A stretch of 64,000 nucleotides of DNA, taken from positions 4,092,001 through 4,156,000 of the forward strand of contig JAAXNY010000004.1 in assembly GCA_013420905.1 (NCBI GenBank). The letters are read 5' to 3'. The notes beneath the pieces were generated by a model, which did not search any database, was not told the origin of the DNA, and saw nothing but the letters and a program-made list of their open reading frames with translations. How positions within the stretch are numbered: the stretch's first letter is position 1; the number at the start of each line of letters is the position of its first letter. Shown here piece by piece: positions 44,344 to 55,693 of this stretch. The translations under genes and the position numbers were made by a program. The stretch comes from Collybia mongolica. Taxonomy: Eukaryota > Basidiomycota > Agaricomycetes > Agaricales > Clitocybaceae.

Positions 44344-46529
44344 CGTCGAAGCTGCTTTCACAGTTCAAAAGGACCGTGAAGTTTATGAGAAGGCGTTGAA
44401 GTAATTGGGATAATTGGACCCAAAGTACAAGATAAAAATTGGACGTGGAGTAAACCGCGTATGGCGTTGAATGGACTTCTTTGAACCACAGATGATGTAT
44501 CTTTCACTGAAGTTGCCTCATCCCCCAAAACGGCTTCAACATGCATGTCAAGCACTCAAAGGTCTGAATAGGATAATGAGGCATAATAGCAAATTGATGG
44601 TTCGGAAAAAAAGCACGCGAGCGTGATGCAGGTACTAGTGCACTCAAAATTTCCTTCCTAGCGTCATCTCATCCGGCTCTCGCAGTTAACCAGTCCTGTG
44701 AATACAAATAGTAGAACCCGAATACCCCGCAATGGCCAGAGTTCCCCAGCCCCTTAAAGTTCATGGATGGATCGTCAAATTTTCAGGTTCGTCAAAACTT
44801 CAGCTCGTAGGTCTGCACTGAGCAGTGGTGTACTAGTCTTTGACTTGAAGCTGTTGTCAGCAAATGTGCTCTCAGATTTTAGTGCATGAGCGAAATGATT
44901 GAAGTTGCGAGTCGGAAATCGGACATCCGTTTGCATCATCACCCGAGTCGGTGCGCATGAACGTCTTCAGGCAACACAGTCGTGATACATCCCCTTCTCA
45001 TCTTGTACTTCCTCAAGCCATGCGAAGCATTTCATATATATGGTACCAGATATATGGAGTTCAAGTGGAACCTAGAACAAATGACTTTCAAACTACACGC
45101 TGCCACAAATCATCCTGAACCCACACTCATTACTTGAAGACACGGTCAAAAATCCTATTTGAGGAGCCCTAACTACAGCTTTGGTACTTATGGTGCGGTA
45201 GCCAATCACAAATCCCTGGAAACGTCGATAACATGAACAACACACACGGTCACGGTAGATCCGATGCCAAGACCTCTCCTTGGGTTACAAACCGGGATTT
45301 TTAGCTTGGCTCACCCACGAAACATATACGGTTCCATGGCCCTAGAACCTTTCAGCGACGTCATACTGACCCAGCCGTTAACGGGGAGGGTTTTGTTTTG
45401 TTCGTTGTGCACACAATCAGACGCGTCGAATACGATCATGTTACAGTTTGCGCTCGTACATGTTGTACCTCATCCGTTTTTAACGTTCAAAAGCCTAGCT
45501 ACGGACTGATGTTATTGGCTGGCAAGTCGGTTCCGAGCTATTCAAGTTTGTCGTCTACGCGACGTTCATCTTGTAAGTCTTTTTCTTTGACATTGAAGCT
45601 GTCGTTGATGTCTTGGTAAATCATGTGTCGTTATCTGCTTTTTGGCTGATGTGCGTCTTCTGCCGTTGTGTTGATGCGTATTCAGAGAAGATTTTTAAAA
45701 GACTATTTTAGCTTCTTCTAAAGCTGTTACGGCAGCTTCAGTGGGGGAAATTTGAAAAGAACGGTGCTCTATACGCGTTTTTCCAACACAGGTGTTAAGA
45801 TGTCGGACTGTGAAGAAATTCCTAGTAACCATCTCTCTGGGTTTCAGGATTTGCGACAGCTGGTGAGGCCTTTTCAACCAATTGCAACACCCATTCACCA
45901 TTCCGGTCGTTAACGCGCATATGACCTGGTATTTAATTGATGCGTCAAAAGTTCAGTGATGTCGAACGTCAATCTAGTTCAGAACACTGATGGGTCAACA
46001 TTCTCATATTCGTCGACACCCAAGGTGTCGTCGAATCTGATGCGTGTGTCAATGTCAATAAGTACAATATTTATGTGAGTTGTCTTCCCCAATCTTATCT
46101 ATAGGCACGTGAATATACCCAATACAGGACTCGGAACCAAGGTCTGGCAGATGTCCATCAATCGTACGTTATTGCTGTTATCTCCCTCTGACTTTGAACT
46201 GATCTGCAAGCTACTCTTCTTATTCTTGTCTTGCTCGTTCCGTGCATTTTAGACCTTTTCTCCACAACGGACACCCACGACAATCAGCAGTATCCAAATA
46301 TAGCATTGCGAGAACACGGCCACCACCCCGTGTTGAACTTACGGGTTCATATTACTTATCTCCTAGTGCCAAGTCAGATGGTGCCAATGTGCCGCAGATG
46401 TGGACATATCATTGGAGTCAGAATGTCATTCGGTGAGGAGTTACTCTGATCGGCGTTACCTCCCCCGTTTCGACCATCATGCTAGGAATATAAGAGCCTA
46501 TGTCGAGGATACGATCCCTGATTCATCTC
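44344..46529. other. Long intergenic stretch, no gene supported
   Basis: Promoter side of the protease at 44343 and of the DUF6534 gene at 46530. Open frames (for example 45264-45509) are short and lack any family motif. I see no repeats or RNA genes. Confidence 0.4.
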
Positions 46530-48500
46530 ATGGCTTCTGACCTTCCACAGATTCCGGCCAATATCACCGCTATGTGAGTGCGCGCATTCTGCGTAGGTCG
46601 GCATTTTGCTCACCAAATTGTAGTACCGCGCCCCAGGTCAGTCTCTCAAGCTGTGGCTCACGACAGCGACAATTAAAACCACCTAGATCGTCGGTACGCT
46701 ATTCAACTGGTGTTTATATGGCATATTATCAGTCCAAGTCTGTACGTGCATGCATGATTCAAGGCGCTGAAGACAAAGATCATTTAACAGGGTCTGATAG
46801 ATATCTATTACCTCAACTTCCCTGATGATAAGCTCTCCGTAAAGTGCCTAGGTATGGAACGTTAATGTGGAGCCCCAGATCCGTAATACACATGGATTGG
46901 CTCACCTTTTCCGCAGTCTACGGAACGTACCTGTTTGAAGCGGTGCAAACTGCTCTCTCAGCGGCAGATCTATATTATTGGCTAGTACTTTTCCGGACTA
47001 CTCAGAATTTGTGCTAATATACTATTCGAATGGTACAGGTTTGCTTCGGGGTACGGTAATATGATTCACCTCTCCAATGTATACATTTCGCCCTGGGATA
47101 CTCCCTTCCTATGTGGGATTATCGCGGCCGTAGTACAGTGCTTCTTCGCATATCGTATTTGGACGCTTCAGCGAAACTACTGGTGGCTCAGCGTTTTAAT
47201 TGTTCTGGTAAGTGTTCCGATCCCGAGGCGCCACGAGATCCGTTGCTGCTATAGCTCTCTCACACTCACTCCATTGCATAGACATCCATGGTCCAGACGG
47301 CTGGAGCCTTCGGAACTGCTATTCGAGTTAGTAAATTACTTCTGTCTCCAGTTTTCGACTCAACTTCCCTCAGGCACATGTACTAGGCGATTTCACCCGA
47401 TTTCACGAAAACATAATGTTCCCTGCCTCCTTCCATGTACGAATGATGTCCTTGAAATTTACATATACTCGCACAAACTAACCCCATGATTATCCGACAG
47501 GTATGGCTTCTTGGAGACACAGTCTCTGATATTATTATAGCGGGATCAATGCTGTATATTGTGCGCTTATTTCTGTTGCGAACATGTGAGTATAGACACT
47601 AATAATATCTACCCAGTTCCACAAATCCAAGAAGCAGGAATATCAACATGCCAATAAAATTCTTGCTCGACTAGTCAGATTAATTGTGGAGACAAATACA
47701 CTGACAGGTAAACTATGAGAAATGTCAAATTTGAAAAGGTATCATTTGATTCCTGATATAACACTTCCAGCGAGTATGGCTCTATTGTCTTTTATCTTAT
47801 ACGCAGGATTTCCCGTAAGTATTGACCAACCCTTTCTAGATTTCTCCCTCACTCAATATAATCACCAATAGGGAAGCGATTTCTTCATCTGCACGTAAGT
47901 GATTGATAGTAAAAACTTTCACGGTTCGTTGGGGCTGAATACACACTCTCAAGAACCTTGGTAATGGGCAAACTGTAAGCTCGTTCCTTCATGAAAGTAA
48001 ATTTATATATATCATTCAATCCGGTTAGGTATTCAAACACACTTCTGGTCACATTCAACAACCGTATAGCCCTCCGGAAGGCTGCCATTGAGGGAACTTC
48101 TAGCAATTCTGGATTTCGCGGCCAGGGTTCATTTGGACACGTTGGATCTGTACACAGTAGGACACCAGGAAGCAATGCCTACGACGGTACGTTCGGAAAT
48201 ACATACCACCTCAGCCCGGATCGATTTCAAAATAGCCCCAAGCCCAAAGATCTCGAAAACATTGAAATCGAGGTCTGTAATATTTCCTCATTGAGGTCGA
48301 GGAGAAATTCTGATATGAATTATGTCTCATTAGATTTTGAGAGAGGTGAAAGTGTATGGACAACCGGAGAGCCATTCCCCCGTTATGAGATGTCGCCATC
48401 ATTCGGGATGTCGGGGCTGTGCCCCTGCTATGAATGGTTCCAGGCCCGTGGGCCGTCCCTTTTGAAGGCGCTCGATAATATGCTGAACGGGGGTTCTTGA
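46530..48500 (+). CDS. DUF6534-domain multi-pass membrane protein
   Basis: The start is MASDLPQIPANITA. Short exons then give IVGTLFNWCLYGILSVQV, YIYYLNFPDDKLSVKCL, VYGTYLFEAVQTALSAADLY and FASGYGNMIHLSNVYISPWD. Further segments are AAVVQCFFAYRIWTLQRNYW, TSMVQTAGAFGTAIR, VWLLGDTVSDIIIAGSML, ANKILARLVRLIVETNTLT, SMALLSFILYAGFP and YSNTLLVTFNNRIALRKAA, then a long hydrophilic tail to 48500. This is the classic DUF6534 order of an agaricomycete membrane family of unknown function. One intron (46981-47038) seems to use a GC donor, because the family motif LYYWFASG is restored only that way. Splice sites in the second half are less certain. Confidence 0.75.
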
Positions 48501-48994
48501 TGGGATGACTGCACATTAGTAGAAGATTAATCTATACCTGTAGGCCGAGGCCGAAGCCAGAAATCAATAATAACTGATACCCAAGGACACGGTCGTTTTT
48601 CGTTAAATCTGCGCAAAGGACGTACTAACGACCCACCGGATGTGCAGTGCAAACGGATGTGTAGTACGCGTGAAAAGCACTAGTAAACACAAACTCTCTT
48701 TGTATCTTTTTTTATGAGTCGGAAGCCACGACATGTTATCTAGCACGGATTGTACACGGCACCAATAATGAACTAGGGGTCATCACAGGGTGACGCCTTA
48801 GGACCTTGCTTACGAGAAAAAATTCAAGGGCTTGATGTCATGGTTTTCAATGTCTATTCGATGATACAAATGATACATTTTGTAAGAATTGAAGTACTTG
48901 AATCTACAACTCTGGCATGACAGTTCTGATCAGCAACCAACTTGGATTGTCCAACATGGAATCAAATATGGCATTGCAATTTGGCACCTTTACA
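48501..48994. other. Intergenic, no gene seen
   Basis: 3' flank of the DUF6534 gene leading into the MITE. Nothing recognisable. Confidence 0.4.
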
Positions 48995-49002
48995 GTCAGC
49001 TC

Positions 49003-49399
49003 AGGCCCCCAGAAGCTCCCCTATATGTTTGGAAAAATTTTGCAGATTTGAGACTCCCAAAATGAAGATTTTCCTGGCCCAAAATAGTGGATCTGAGGCG
49101 ATTTTGGCAAAATCCTCGGCCTATATATATATAGTGGATTTCAGAGCTTCCTTGGGGACTTTTTTTCAAGTAATGGGTTGCCAGTTTGTTTGATCTGTTT
49201 TGGTTTGAGAACAGCCAGAGCCCAGATTCACAATCCTCAAGAAGCATGAAAAAAAACTTGGTCCTAGTATGGCAAAAATTCTCATGCTTTTTTTTCATAT
49301 GTTTTATGTTTTATGACATAAACCCCAGCCCATATAGCAGATTTGAGACCTGTTCTGGCAAAAAAATTTCCAAACATGTAGGGGAGCTTCCAGGGGTCT
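49003..49399. mobile_element. MITE of about 397 bp
   Basis: Imperfect terminal inverted repeats of ~35 bp (left AGGCCCCCAGAAGCTCCCCT, right complement AGACCCCTGGAAGCTCCCCT) continue into ATGTTTGGAAA. It is flanked by an 8-bp near-direct repeat GTCAGCT(C/T) at 48995-49002 and 49400-49407, which fits a hAT-type target duplication. No coding capacity. Confidence 0.75.
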
Positions 49400-49439
49400 G
49401 TCAGCTTAAATTCATGGAACAGGCCATGGCAGTCATTTA

Positions 49440-50350
49440 ATTCCCAGTCTGTCATAGGACAGGAACCAAAAACAGTGCAAACATGACCTTGGTATTCATC
49501 TCAACAATTTAAGTCTTCTCAAAGTGTAAATCCTTGACTCCAATACTTTTTCAACCACCAATAATGCTCCAGAACAAGACACTACAGTGTTTGTAAGGTG
49601 CAGAATGTCAGTAAAGGTGTTTGGGTCCATTTCAAAATGCTGGTAGAGCATGTTGACCCAGCCTTTGATATGTGTTATCACCAACTCTTGGTAGGCACAG
49701 CTTGTTGCTCAGAGGATATACAAGGTAGTGATTGATGAATTTGCAATGCTCATGTGGCCAATTTCATCTGGAAGTTCCATGAATGGGTCCTGCAACTGCC
49801 TATGACATTTTCAGATGCCATGTCGTCTGCATTTGATGGTGACTATATCCGCACTTTGAGAACAAGATGGATAAATTCTGCAACTTGAGCAAATAATAAA
49901 AAAGACACCAGTGTTTTTGGGTGTGTAGCAATTAGGAGGATGCATATAGTAGCAAGTATGAAAGACATTTCTGTTTACTGGGATGCAAATTTTTTTCGGC
50001 CTTTTTTTTTTGGCATTGAAGGAGGTCGAAGAGTGTTAAATCAAAAATGGAGCCACCATATAATGTATGCATCAGGTGCGGTTTGACAGGTTGCAAGAGC
50101 TCTTGGTGAGGACTATTCTTCAACTCTAAAACATCTATTTCATTCTGTAATGCTTCGCATGCAGACCACACAAGCTGAAATCAACAAGGCAGCATTGATT
50201 GTTCGATTGATAAAAACGTCAGCCACCACCCTGAGAAAATTCCTGGCATCTCCGATGTATATCCCCTTCTATCCTTTTTCCAATAACATTACGACCTTCA
50301 GCGCTTCATTGTTCTTCGTCCGATGATCCTCCCTGCCCCTCTCGCCTGGA
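49440..50350. other. AT-rich region, probable unidentified transposon debris
   Basis: Minus-strand open pieces (49496-49684 with ITHIKGWVNMLYQHFEMDP; 49932-50171 with ELLQPVKPHLMHTLYGGSIF) have protein-like composition but match no family I can name. T- and A-rich runs separate them. They may be exons of an old element. Confidence 0.3.
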
Positions 50351-50566
50351 CTATCATCATCGTATGCGGAACATACTTGTTGATTTTACGGTAAGCAGAT
50401 ATAATGTTATTTCCGTTGTCCATCACTTAGATGTTGTTTGCTGTAGGTTCGACAGGCTCAATCACATTGTGAAACATATTATTGGGGGAGGACCACAAGA
50501 GGTTACGCGAGATTTTGATTTTTCTATGATCTTGGTGCGTGGGGGCGATAGGCTATATGTAGTGGG

Positions 50567-51973
50567 GTGACGACTCACTATACAGCGCCACCATGGCAGG
50601 ATTTCATTCACCCCGCAGAACGACCCATCCGAGGGAAATCGCCCATTTCCCAACTACCCCTCGAAGTCCTGGGAGAAATCTTTCTGCACTGTCGTGACCA
50701 TTCAAGTGTGTTTCTTCGGCCTCGAAGGTCAGACGCGCCGATCCTCTTGTGCAACATTTCTCGCTTGTGGCGCTTCACTGCCTTCTCAACGCCAGGACTT
50801 TGGTCGTCCATCTCGGTGACACACAGAGACAATAGGTTGTGGCCTAGTCGATCACTTATCCGATCCTGGGTGAAACGCTCGAAGGGTGCGTCTTTATCCT
50901 TCGAGCTTGTCGCTGAAGATACCATGCGCTCTCCTTCCGATGACCTAAGCATACAAGCTATAAATGAGATTTTCCTCCTCTTTCTCTTCCAATTCGAACG
51001 CTGGCAACATGTCCGCCTCGTGGTTCCTCAAGCAGCTCACCTCAACATCGAGTGTATCTCCCCACAAGGCGTAAGCATGTTAGAGTCGCTTCATGTCCAA
51101 ATCGACGACTCACCAGAAGCCCTCGGATTCCTCCCTCTCATTACCGATCGTTCGCCCCAGCTCCACAGCCTCATCTGGCAACTTCGAAAACACCCCAAAC
51201 CTCCTATCAGCGGTGTCACCCTCCGATACTTGACAGAACTGTATCTCGAATGCGCGCTCTCGCTGACGGAATGTCTCGTCCTCTTGAAAACATGCTCAAA
51301 TCTCCGTGTCTGTGAATTTGAAAATGTTTGCACTGTTTCACCTATCAATGAACCTCAAACATACACTATCTCGTTAGTCGAACATAGGACTATCCACACG
51401 TTAAGAATAGAGACAACGATTGACGTTTCAATCTTGTTTTTCTGTCTAACTCTTCCTTCGCTCATCTCCTTGTCTATCGTGGTTTTGTACCCTGGAATTC
51501 ACCAAATCAATCATTGGGCCCCCTGGCGACTTTCGCGTCTACTCTCGAGGTCCTCCCCCCCGCTTGAATCACTCCTGCTGGAAAATGTTCCACTTGCAGA
51601 AGACGAAATGATTGCGTGCCTTGTTTCATTGCCGAGTCTTGTACAAATCAACATTACTAGCGAACGCTTGGTTCTTACCGATAAGATCGTTCTTGCACTT
51701 GGAGATCAGTTCACGCCATCAGCTCAGTTCATCTGTCCCAAGCTCGAGGTCATCAAGCTTTGTGGAAGTGTAATATCAACTGATGGTGTATTTTCAAATA
51801 TGGTTGCTGCACGATGGACTGATGCTGGATTTCATACTTCACGTTTGAAAACTGTTCAAGCCGAATTCTGCAATGGACCTCATTTTATCGATGCCGAACT
51901 CCTCAAAGGGTTTCGAGCAGAGGGCTTAATTGCACGGATATTTACCAGGGATGAGATTGGATTACTCATGTAA
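50567..51973 (+). CDS. F-box protein
   Basis: The F-box begins at about residue 27 of the open frame (SQLPLEVLGEIFLHC), followed by the usual agaricomycete pattern of a buried core (ISRLWRFTAFSTPGLWSSIS) and an irregular leucine-rich body to the stop at 51971-51973. The true start is unresolved: no ATG lies before the F-box in this frame. An acceptor (CTATACAG) at 50578-50585 suggests a small upstream 5' exon, perhaps near 50527. F-box proteins recruit substrates to SCF ubiquitin ligases; the target is unknown. These genes form large, variable families in mushrooms. Confidence 0.75.
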   Translation: MTTHYTAPPWQDFIHPAERPIRGKSPISQLPLEVLGEIFLHCRDHSSVFLRPRRSDAPILLCNISRLWRFTAFSTPGLWSSISVTHRDNRLWPSRSLIRSWVKRSKGASLSFELVAEDTMRSPSDDLSIQAINEIFLLFLFQFERWQHVRLVVPQAAHLNIECISPQGVSMLESLHVQIDDSPEALGFLPLITDRSPQLHSLIWQLRKHPKPPISGVTLRYLTELYLECALSLTECLVLLKTCSNLRVCEFENVCTVSPINEPQTYTISLVEHRTIHTLRIETTIDVSILFFCLTLPSLISLSIVVLYPGIHQINHWAPWRLSRLLSRSSPPLESLLLENVPLAEDEMIACLVSLPSLVQINITSERLVLTDKIVLALGDQFTPSAQFICPKLEVIKLCGSVISTDGVFSNMVAARWTDAGFHTSRLKTVQAEFCNGPHFIDAELLKGFRAEGLIARIFTRDEIGLLM

Positions 51974-52136
51974 TACGACACAGTTAATGAAAAAAAAACA
52001 ATATTCGTTCCTCGGAATGATTTGATAAGTAGTAGGGTCTGACGCTGATTAAGTGCAAAACCTTCAAGGTGTTGATGGTTAGTGAGAATCTGGTTTTTGG
52101 TGTGCTTGCGAAAACCAAAACGCTTTCAAGGCAAAA

Positions 52137-52197
52137 TAAATATTGAGATCCGTAGATCTACCACTCCGGGAAAGCGTGTCATCCTTGTGCAGGGGCC

Positions 52198-52228
<31 letters not shown>

Positions 52229-52252
52229 TTCGTATGTCACCCCGAAGGGGAC
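52137..52252 (-). ncRNA. U6: U6 spliceosomal snRNA
   Basis: Reverse complement: a 5' stem-loop GTCCCCTTCGGGG, then AAATTGGAACGATACAGAGA and AGATTAGCATGGCCCCTGC, then ACAAGGATGACACGC. These contain the invariant ACAGAGA box and AGC triad that form the spliceosome catalytic core with U2. The 3' part ends at a T-rich stretch (TATTTATTTT) that would stop Pol III. The exact 3' end is approximate. It sits between two F-box genes. Confidence 0.93.
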
Positions 52253-52517
52253 ATGAACCTTTGAATAGGGTTCTTAGTCATGACCAGGGTTTTGCTTTCT
52301 GTTCAGCCGATGGGGTTTGGGAGACCGGATTTGCCGGCCACCATTCCAATCTCCGATTCTTTCAGACTTTCTTTCACTACTTTTCTTTGTTACATCCTAC
52401 GTTGCTTAAATACTCACCATCCGCTGGAATCCATGGCACTGATTTCTCGAATAACCCACTCCCTACCAAGCTTTCAAGTTGCTCCCCAACTTTCACCCAC
52501 ACGACCAGGGAGCTAGG

Positions 52518-54085
52518 ATGCACAGGTGTCTCAGCATCAAGGAACTCATCACTACTATATTCGAAAATATGGATACCCAGGACGGTTCACTTGAGATATT
52601 TGCAGATTTAGCAGTCACCTGTCGTGCCTTTAAAGGTGAATTTTACACCAAACAAACTGAAGTTTGGATCACGTCAGGTTGACTCGCAGTGTTTCCCAGA
52701 ACCTGCCCTTGATAAGCTATGGCGCATTCAGGGCACCTTAGTGCCACTCCTTCGAACAATGCCCACTGATCTCTTGGGGAAAACCGAGGATGGCAAGATT
52801 GTAAGTCCCCATTTCCTGCCTCACTGTCACGCGGAGGATTGATAACCTGGATCAGACATTCCGTCGGTCACTTCTACCAACGGACTGGGCGCGGTTTGAG
52901 TACTACGAGCACCGAATCATGCAACTTGGCCACGATGCTGAATACAACGCCGTCGAAATGACTCCAGTCCATGCTGATGTTTTTGCTGCACTCGCTGGTT
53001 ATCGTCCAGTTAGGACTTTTCTCCGCAACCTCAGAGCCTTATACTCGGACCAATCCCACACATCCATGTTTCCATTCATGACAGCTTTCGTCGGGCCAAA
53101 CCTGGTTTCTGTCAATTTCACATCCGGCGCTGATTATGATTATCATCAAATGGTCGCTTTTATTACTGCCCTTCCACTCCTCTCGCCTAAAATTCAAGAG
53201 ATCGAATACATAGGATCGCGTGAATGGCATATTTTACAGGCTTGGAGCGAAGTTCCGGGGGGGTTACAGCATCTTCGGACTCTTGATGTTGCAAATATAT
53301 CACCTTCACCAGATGTGGCGAGTGGTTTGTCCCACCTTCCCTTCCTAAAAAACCTGGGTATAGTGAAGATCACGCCAGAAAACCTTCCGATGTTCACCAC
53401 CAAGACTGGCGGGTTTCAGCAGCTAGAAAGTCTCGCATTCTACGCTGATATACCCAACATTGACCGCGTGTTGGACGCGATGCGATGTCATCTCAGATTC
53501 ATACACATTATTGACGAGTACGACATGGAGTCAATTGGGTTCAAGAATAAGTTATCTCACTTCACCAGGAGTAACGCTCTTCTCGCTGAACACCATGGCC
53601 GCCATCTAACCACTCTCAAACTCGACTTGGACATTGGGGATGATGTCGACCCACGTCCCTCTTCAGCCGATATTTCCAAGGCTCTCCTCCCGTTGCTGTC
53701 GATCCGTCTGCTAGAAGACGTACATCTAGCAATACAGTTAGTTCAGGACCTGGATGATACATGGCTTGAGTCTGCTGCCCAAGCTTGGCCGTGCCTCCAA
53801 TCTTTATATCTAGATGCTGGCAGTTATCGTCCTCCACGCATCAGCCTAGGAGGTTTGTTCCCTTTACTACGCCACTGCCCAGATCTAAAACACATATTTT
53901 TGTGCTATCTGATCAAACCATTCCACCATACGTTATTAGAGGGCGTGGATAACAACCACCGTTTTTTTTCAAATTCGTCAAAGCTCCATACTCTGCGGGC
54001 CTCGGTTGCCGACCCTGACCTTATTGCAGTGTGGATGAGGAGCATATTCCCCAATCTCAATGGGGTCAGAGTTTGTAATTGTTAG
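52518..54085 (+). CDS. F-box protein with leucine-rich body
   Basis: Exons 52518-52635, 52700-52800 and 52856-54085 sum to 483 codons. The start is ATG in GGATGCACAGG. The F-box-like head is IKELITTIFENMDTQDGS...LAVTCRAFK; then EPALDKLWRIQGTLVPLL and TDWARFEYYEHRIMQLG, typical of a common agaricomycete F-box family. Irregular LRR-like repeats fill residues ~130-480. The fragment at 40377-40811 is a broken relative. Presumed SCF substrate adaptor; no target is inferable. Confidence 0.82.
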
Positions 54086-55693
54086 GATGAACTGTACAGT
54101 GTAATAGCTTGTACAACTAGTTTACCTTTGAATTGTTGTAAGTAGCAAGTAGATGGCAAATACAAAACTATATCATTAGTGTTGATGATATTACAATATT
54201 ACATGTTTTCATACACTCAATGTACAGAAAAAGAATCCATCAGACAAACACTCAACTCGCTGGTAAGTCCCATCAAGTCACTTTTGCAAGCAAACCCGAA
54301 GAACGAACCAAACGTCCTCGAGACCCCGTTCGCACGGAGCCATGTTCTCGGTATAACGAGTGAGCGCGGAAGTCATCGAGTGGATATGAAGGATGCGGCA
54401 TTTGTAAAAATGCGAGACTCGGTCAGTTTCTATAAAATAGATCCTGATGAGTATGTTCTAAGGAATCAAAAAAGCGGGACGGGTGATTTTATACTTTTTG
54501 TGAGTGGTCCGTGCGTGGGACTGCACGTGAGGGCCAGCACTCCCTCAGTGAATCTGAGTACCTGCAATCACCACTAGAAGCTTTATGCGCAACATAATAG
54601 GTATGCTTCAATCTTTCTACTCGTCAGAGTCTGCCACACTTACACACGATAAATCACACCAGGCCGATTATGTTCAAATTGGTCCCGAAGCTAAGGAAAC
54701 CATCCAAACGATAACAACTGGTCGACATATGACAGTTGCTACAGCCTAGGTCTTTTGGTGACATAAACTAGTTTTAGAGTCTATGAAGGTCCTCTCTTGG
54801 AAGATACATTAACAGGCGGACTGTACCCGCAATCGCGCCGATGGCACCATACTTCTCTCATGGGTAGGCCCAGGAACATGGCGTCGAGCATATAAACCCT
54901 TGCGACGAACAAGGATTGTACAGCGGGGGTGCCAGATAAACTCACCCCTGCCGATTCAATCCGCCCCCTCTTCTTCAAATTTTTTGAGGTCTAAAACTGG
55001 AACCGGTGCCTTCTGTGTCTCATGGGGCTTCCACCGTTGAGGCTTCACCGCACGATCCTCGGCAAATATATCAATCGAGCCTTGTGGACCGGCATTCATG
55101 ATCATGGTGATTTCTCAGATTCCGTTATCCTATTCTATTTATAAAAGCCTCATCATTTGAGGCTGATGGGATCGTTTCAACTGCCTTTTACTTGAATATC
55201 CTACCGAGCCTTCTCGGGGCTTTAGCCCCTCTGATACTCATTTCTCTATACCTAGGCGTATTACTCTCATCTGGACTCATATCTACACTCAAAGAGCGCA
55301 GCTCTACATGCACTTTTGCGTTAGCCCCGTGACACAGGCACGAGGCAGCTTGTCAAAGAATTCCCTGAGAATGAATCGGCTTTACCCGAGCATGAGATTG
55401 ATCATATGAAATCGTCTTGGCCCTTCCATGTTCCTTTGTCGATGCGATGTCACCATGGTATAAAAGGATAGGTAAAGGAAAGGAGAGCGGACCCATCTCG
55501 CCTCTCTCATTCCGAACCAACGTGTTCCCTTTCCTCTCTAATATTCTTTATATATATATTAGCCTGTGACCATCGATCGGCGAGGCATAAACTGATTGAA
55601 AGCGATCAAACTTGATCGAGCCCATTCCGGCATTTCTGTTACAAAGATTCCAAACCTTTTCGTCTTGCACGCCCCCGATTATAACTACACGCC
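54086..55693. other. Intergenic, weak open frames only
   Basis: An open frame at 54179-54577 (132 codons) has fairly protein-like composition (LETPFARSHVLGITSERGSH) but no recognised family and no clear introns. A hairpin-like CTCGGGGCTTTAGCCCC lies near 55216-55232. The region just before 55694 is the promoter of the next gene. Confidence 0.35.

Noticed and set aside
45264..45509. 81-codon plus-strand frame in the 44.3-46.5 kb intergenic region
   Set aside because: No motif, no intron context and no repeat of it elsewhere in the window.
55140..55300. Hairpin-like CTCGGGGCTTTAGCCCC, considered as a structured RNA
   Set aside because: A single short stem with no conserved motif, T-tract terminator or box elements.
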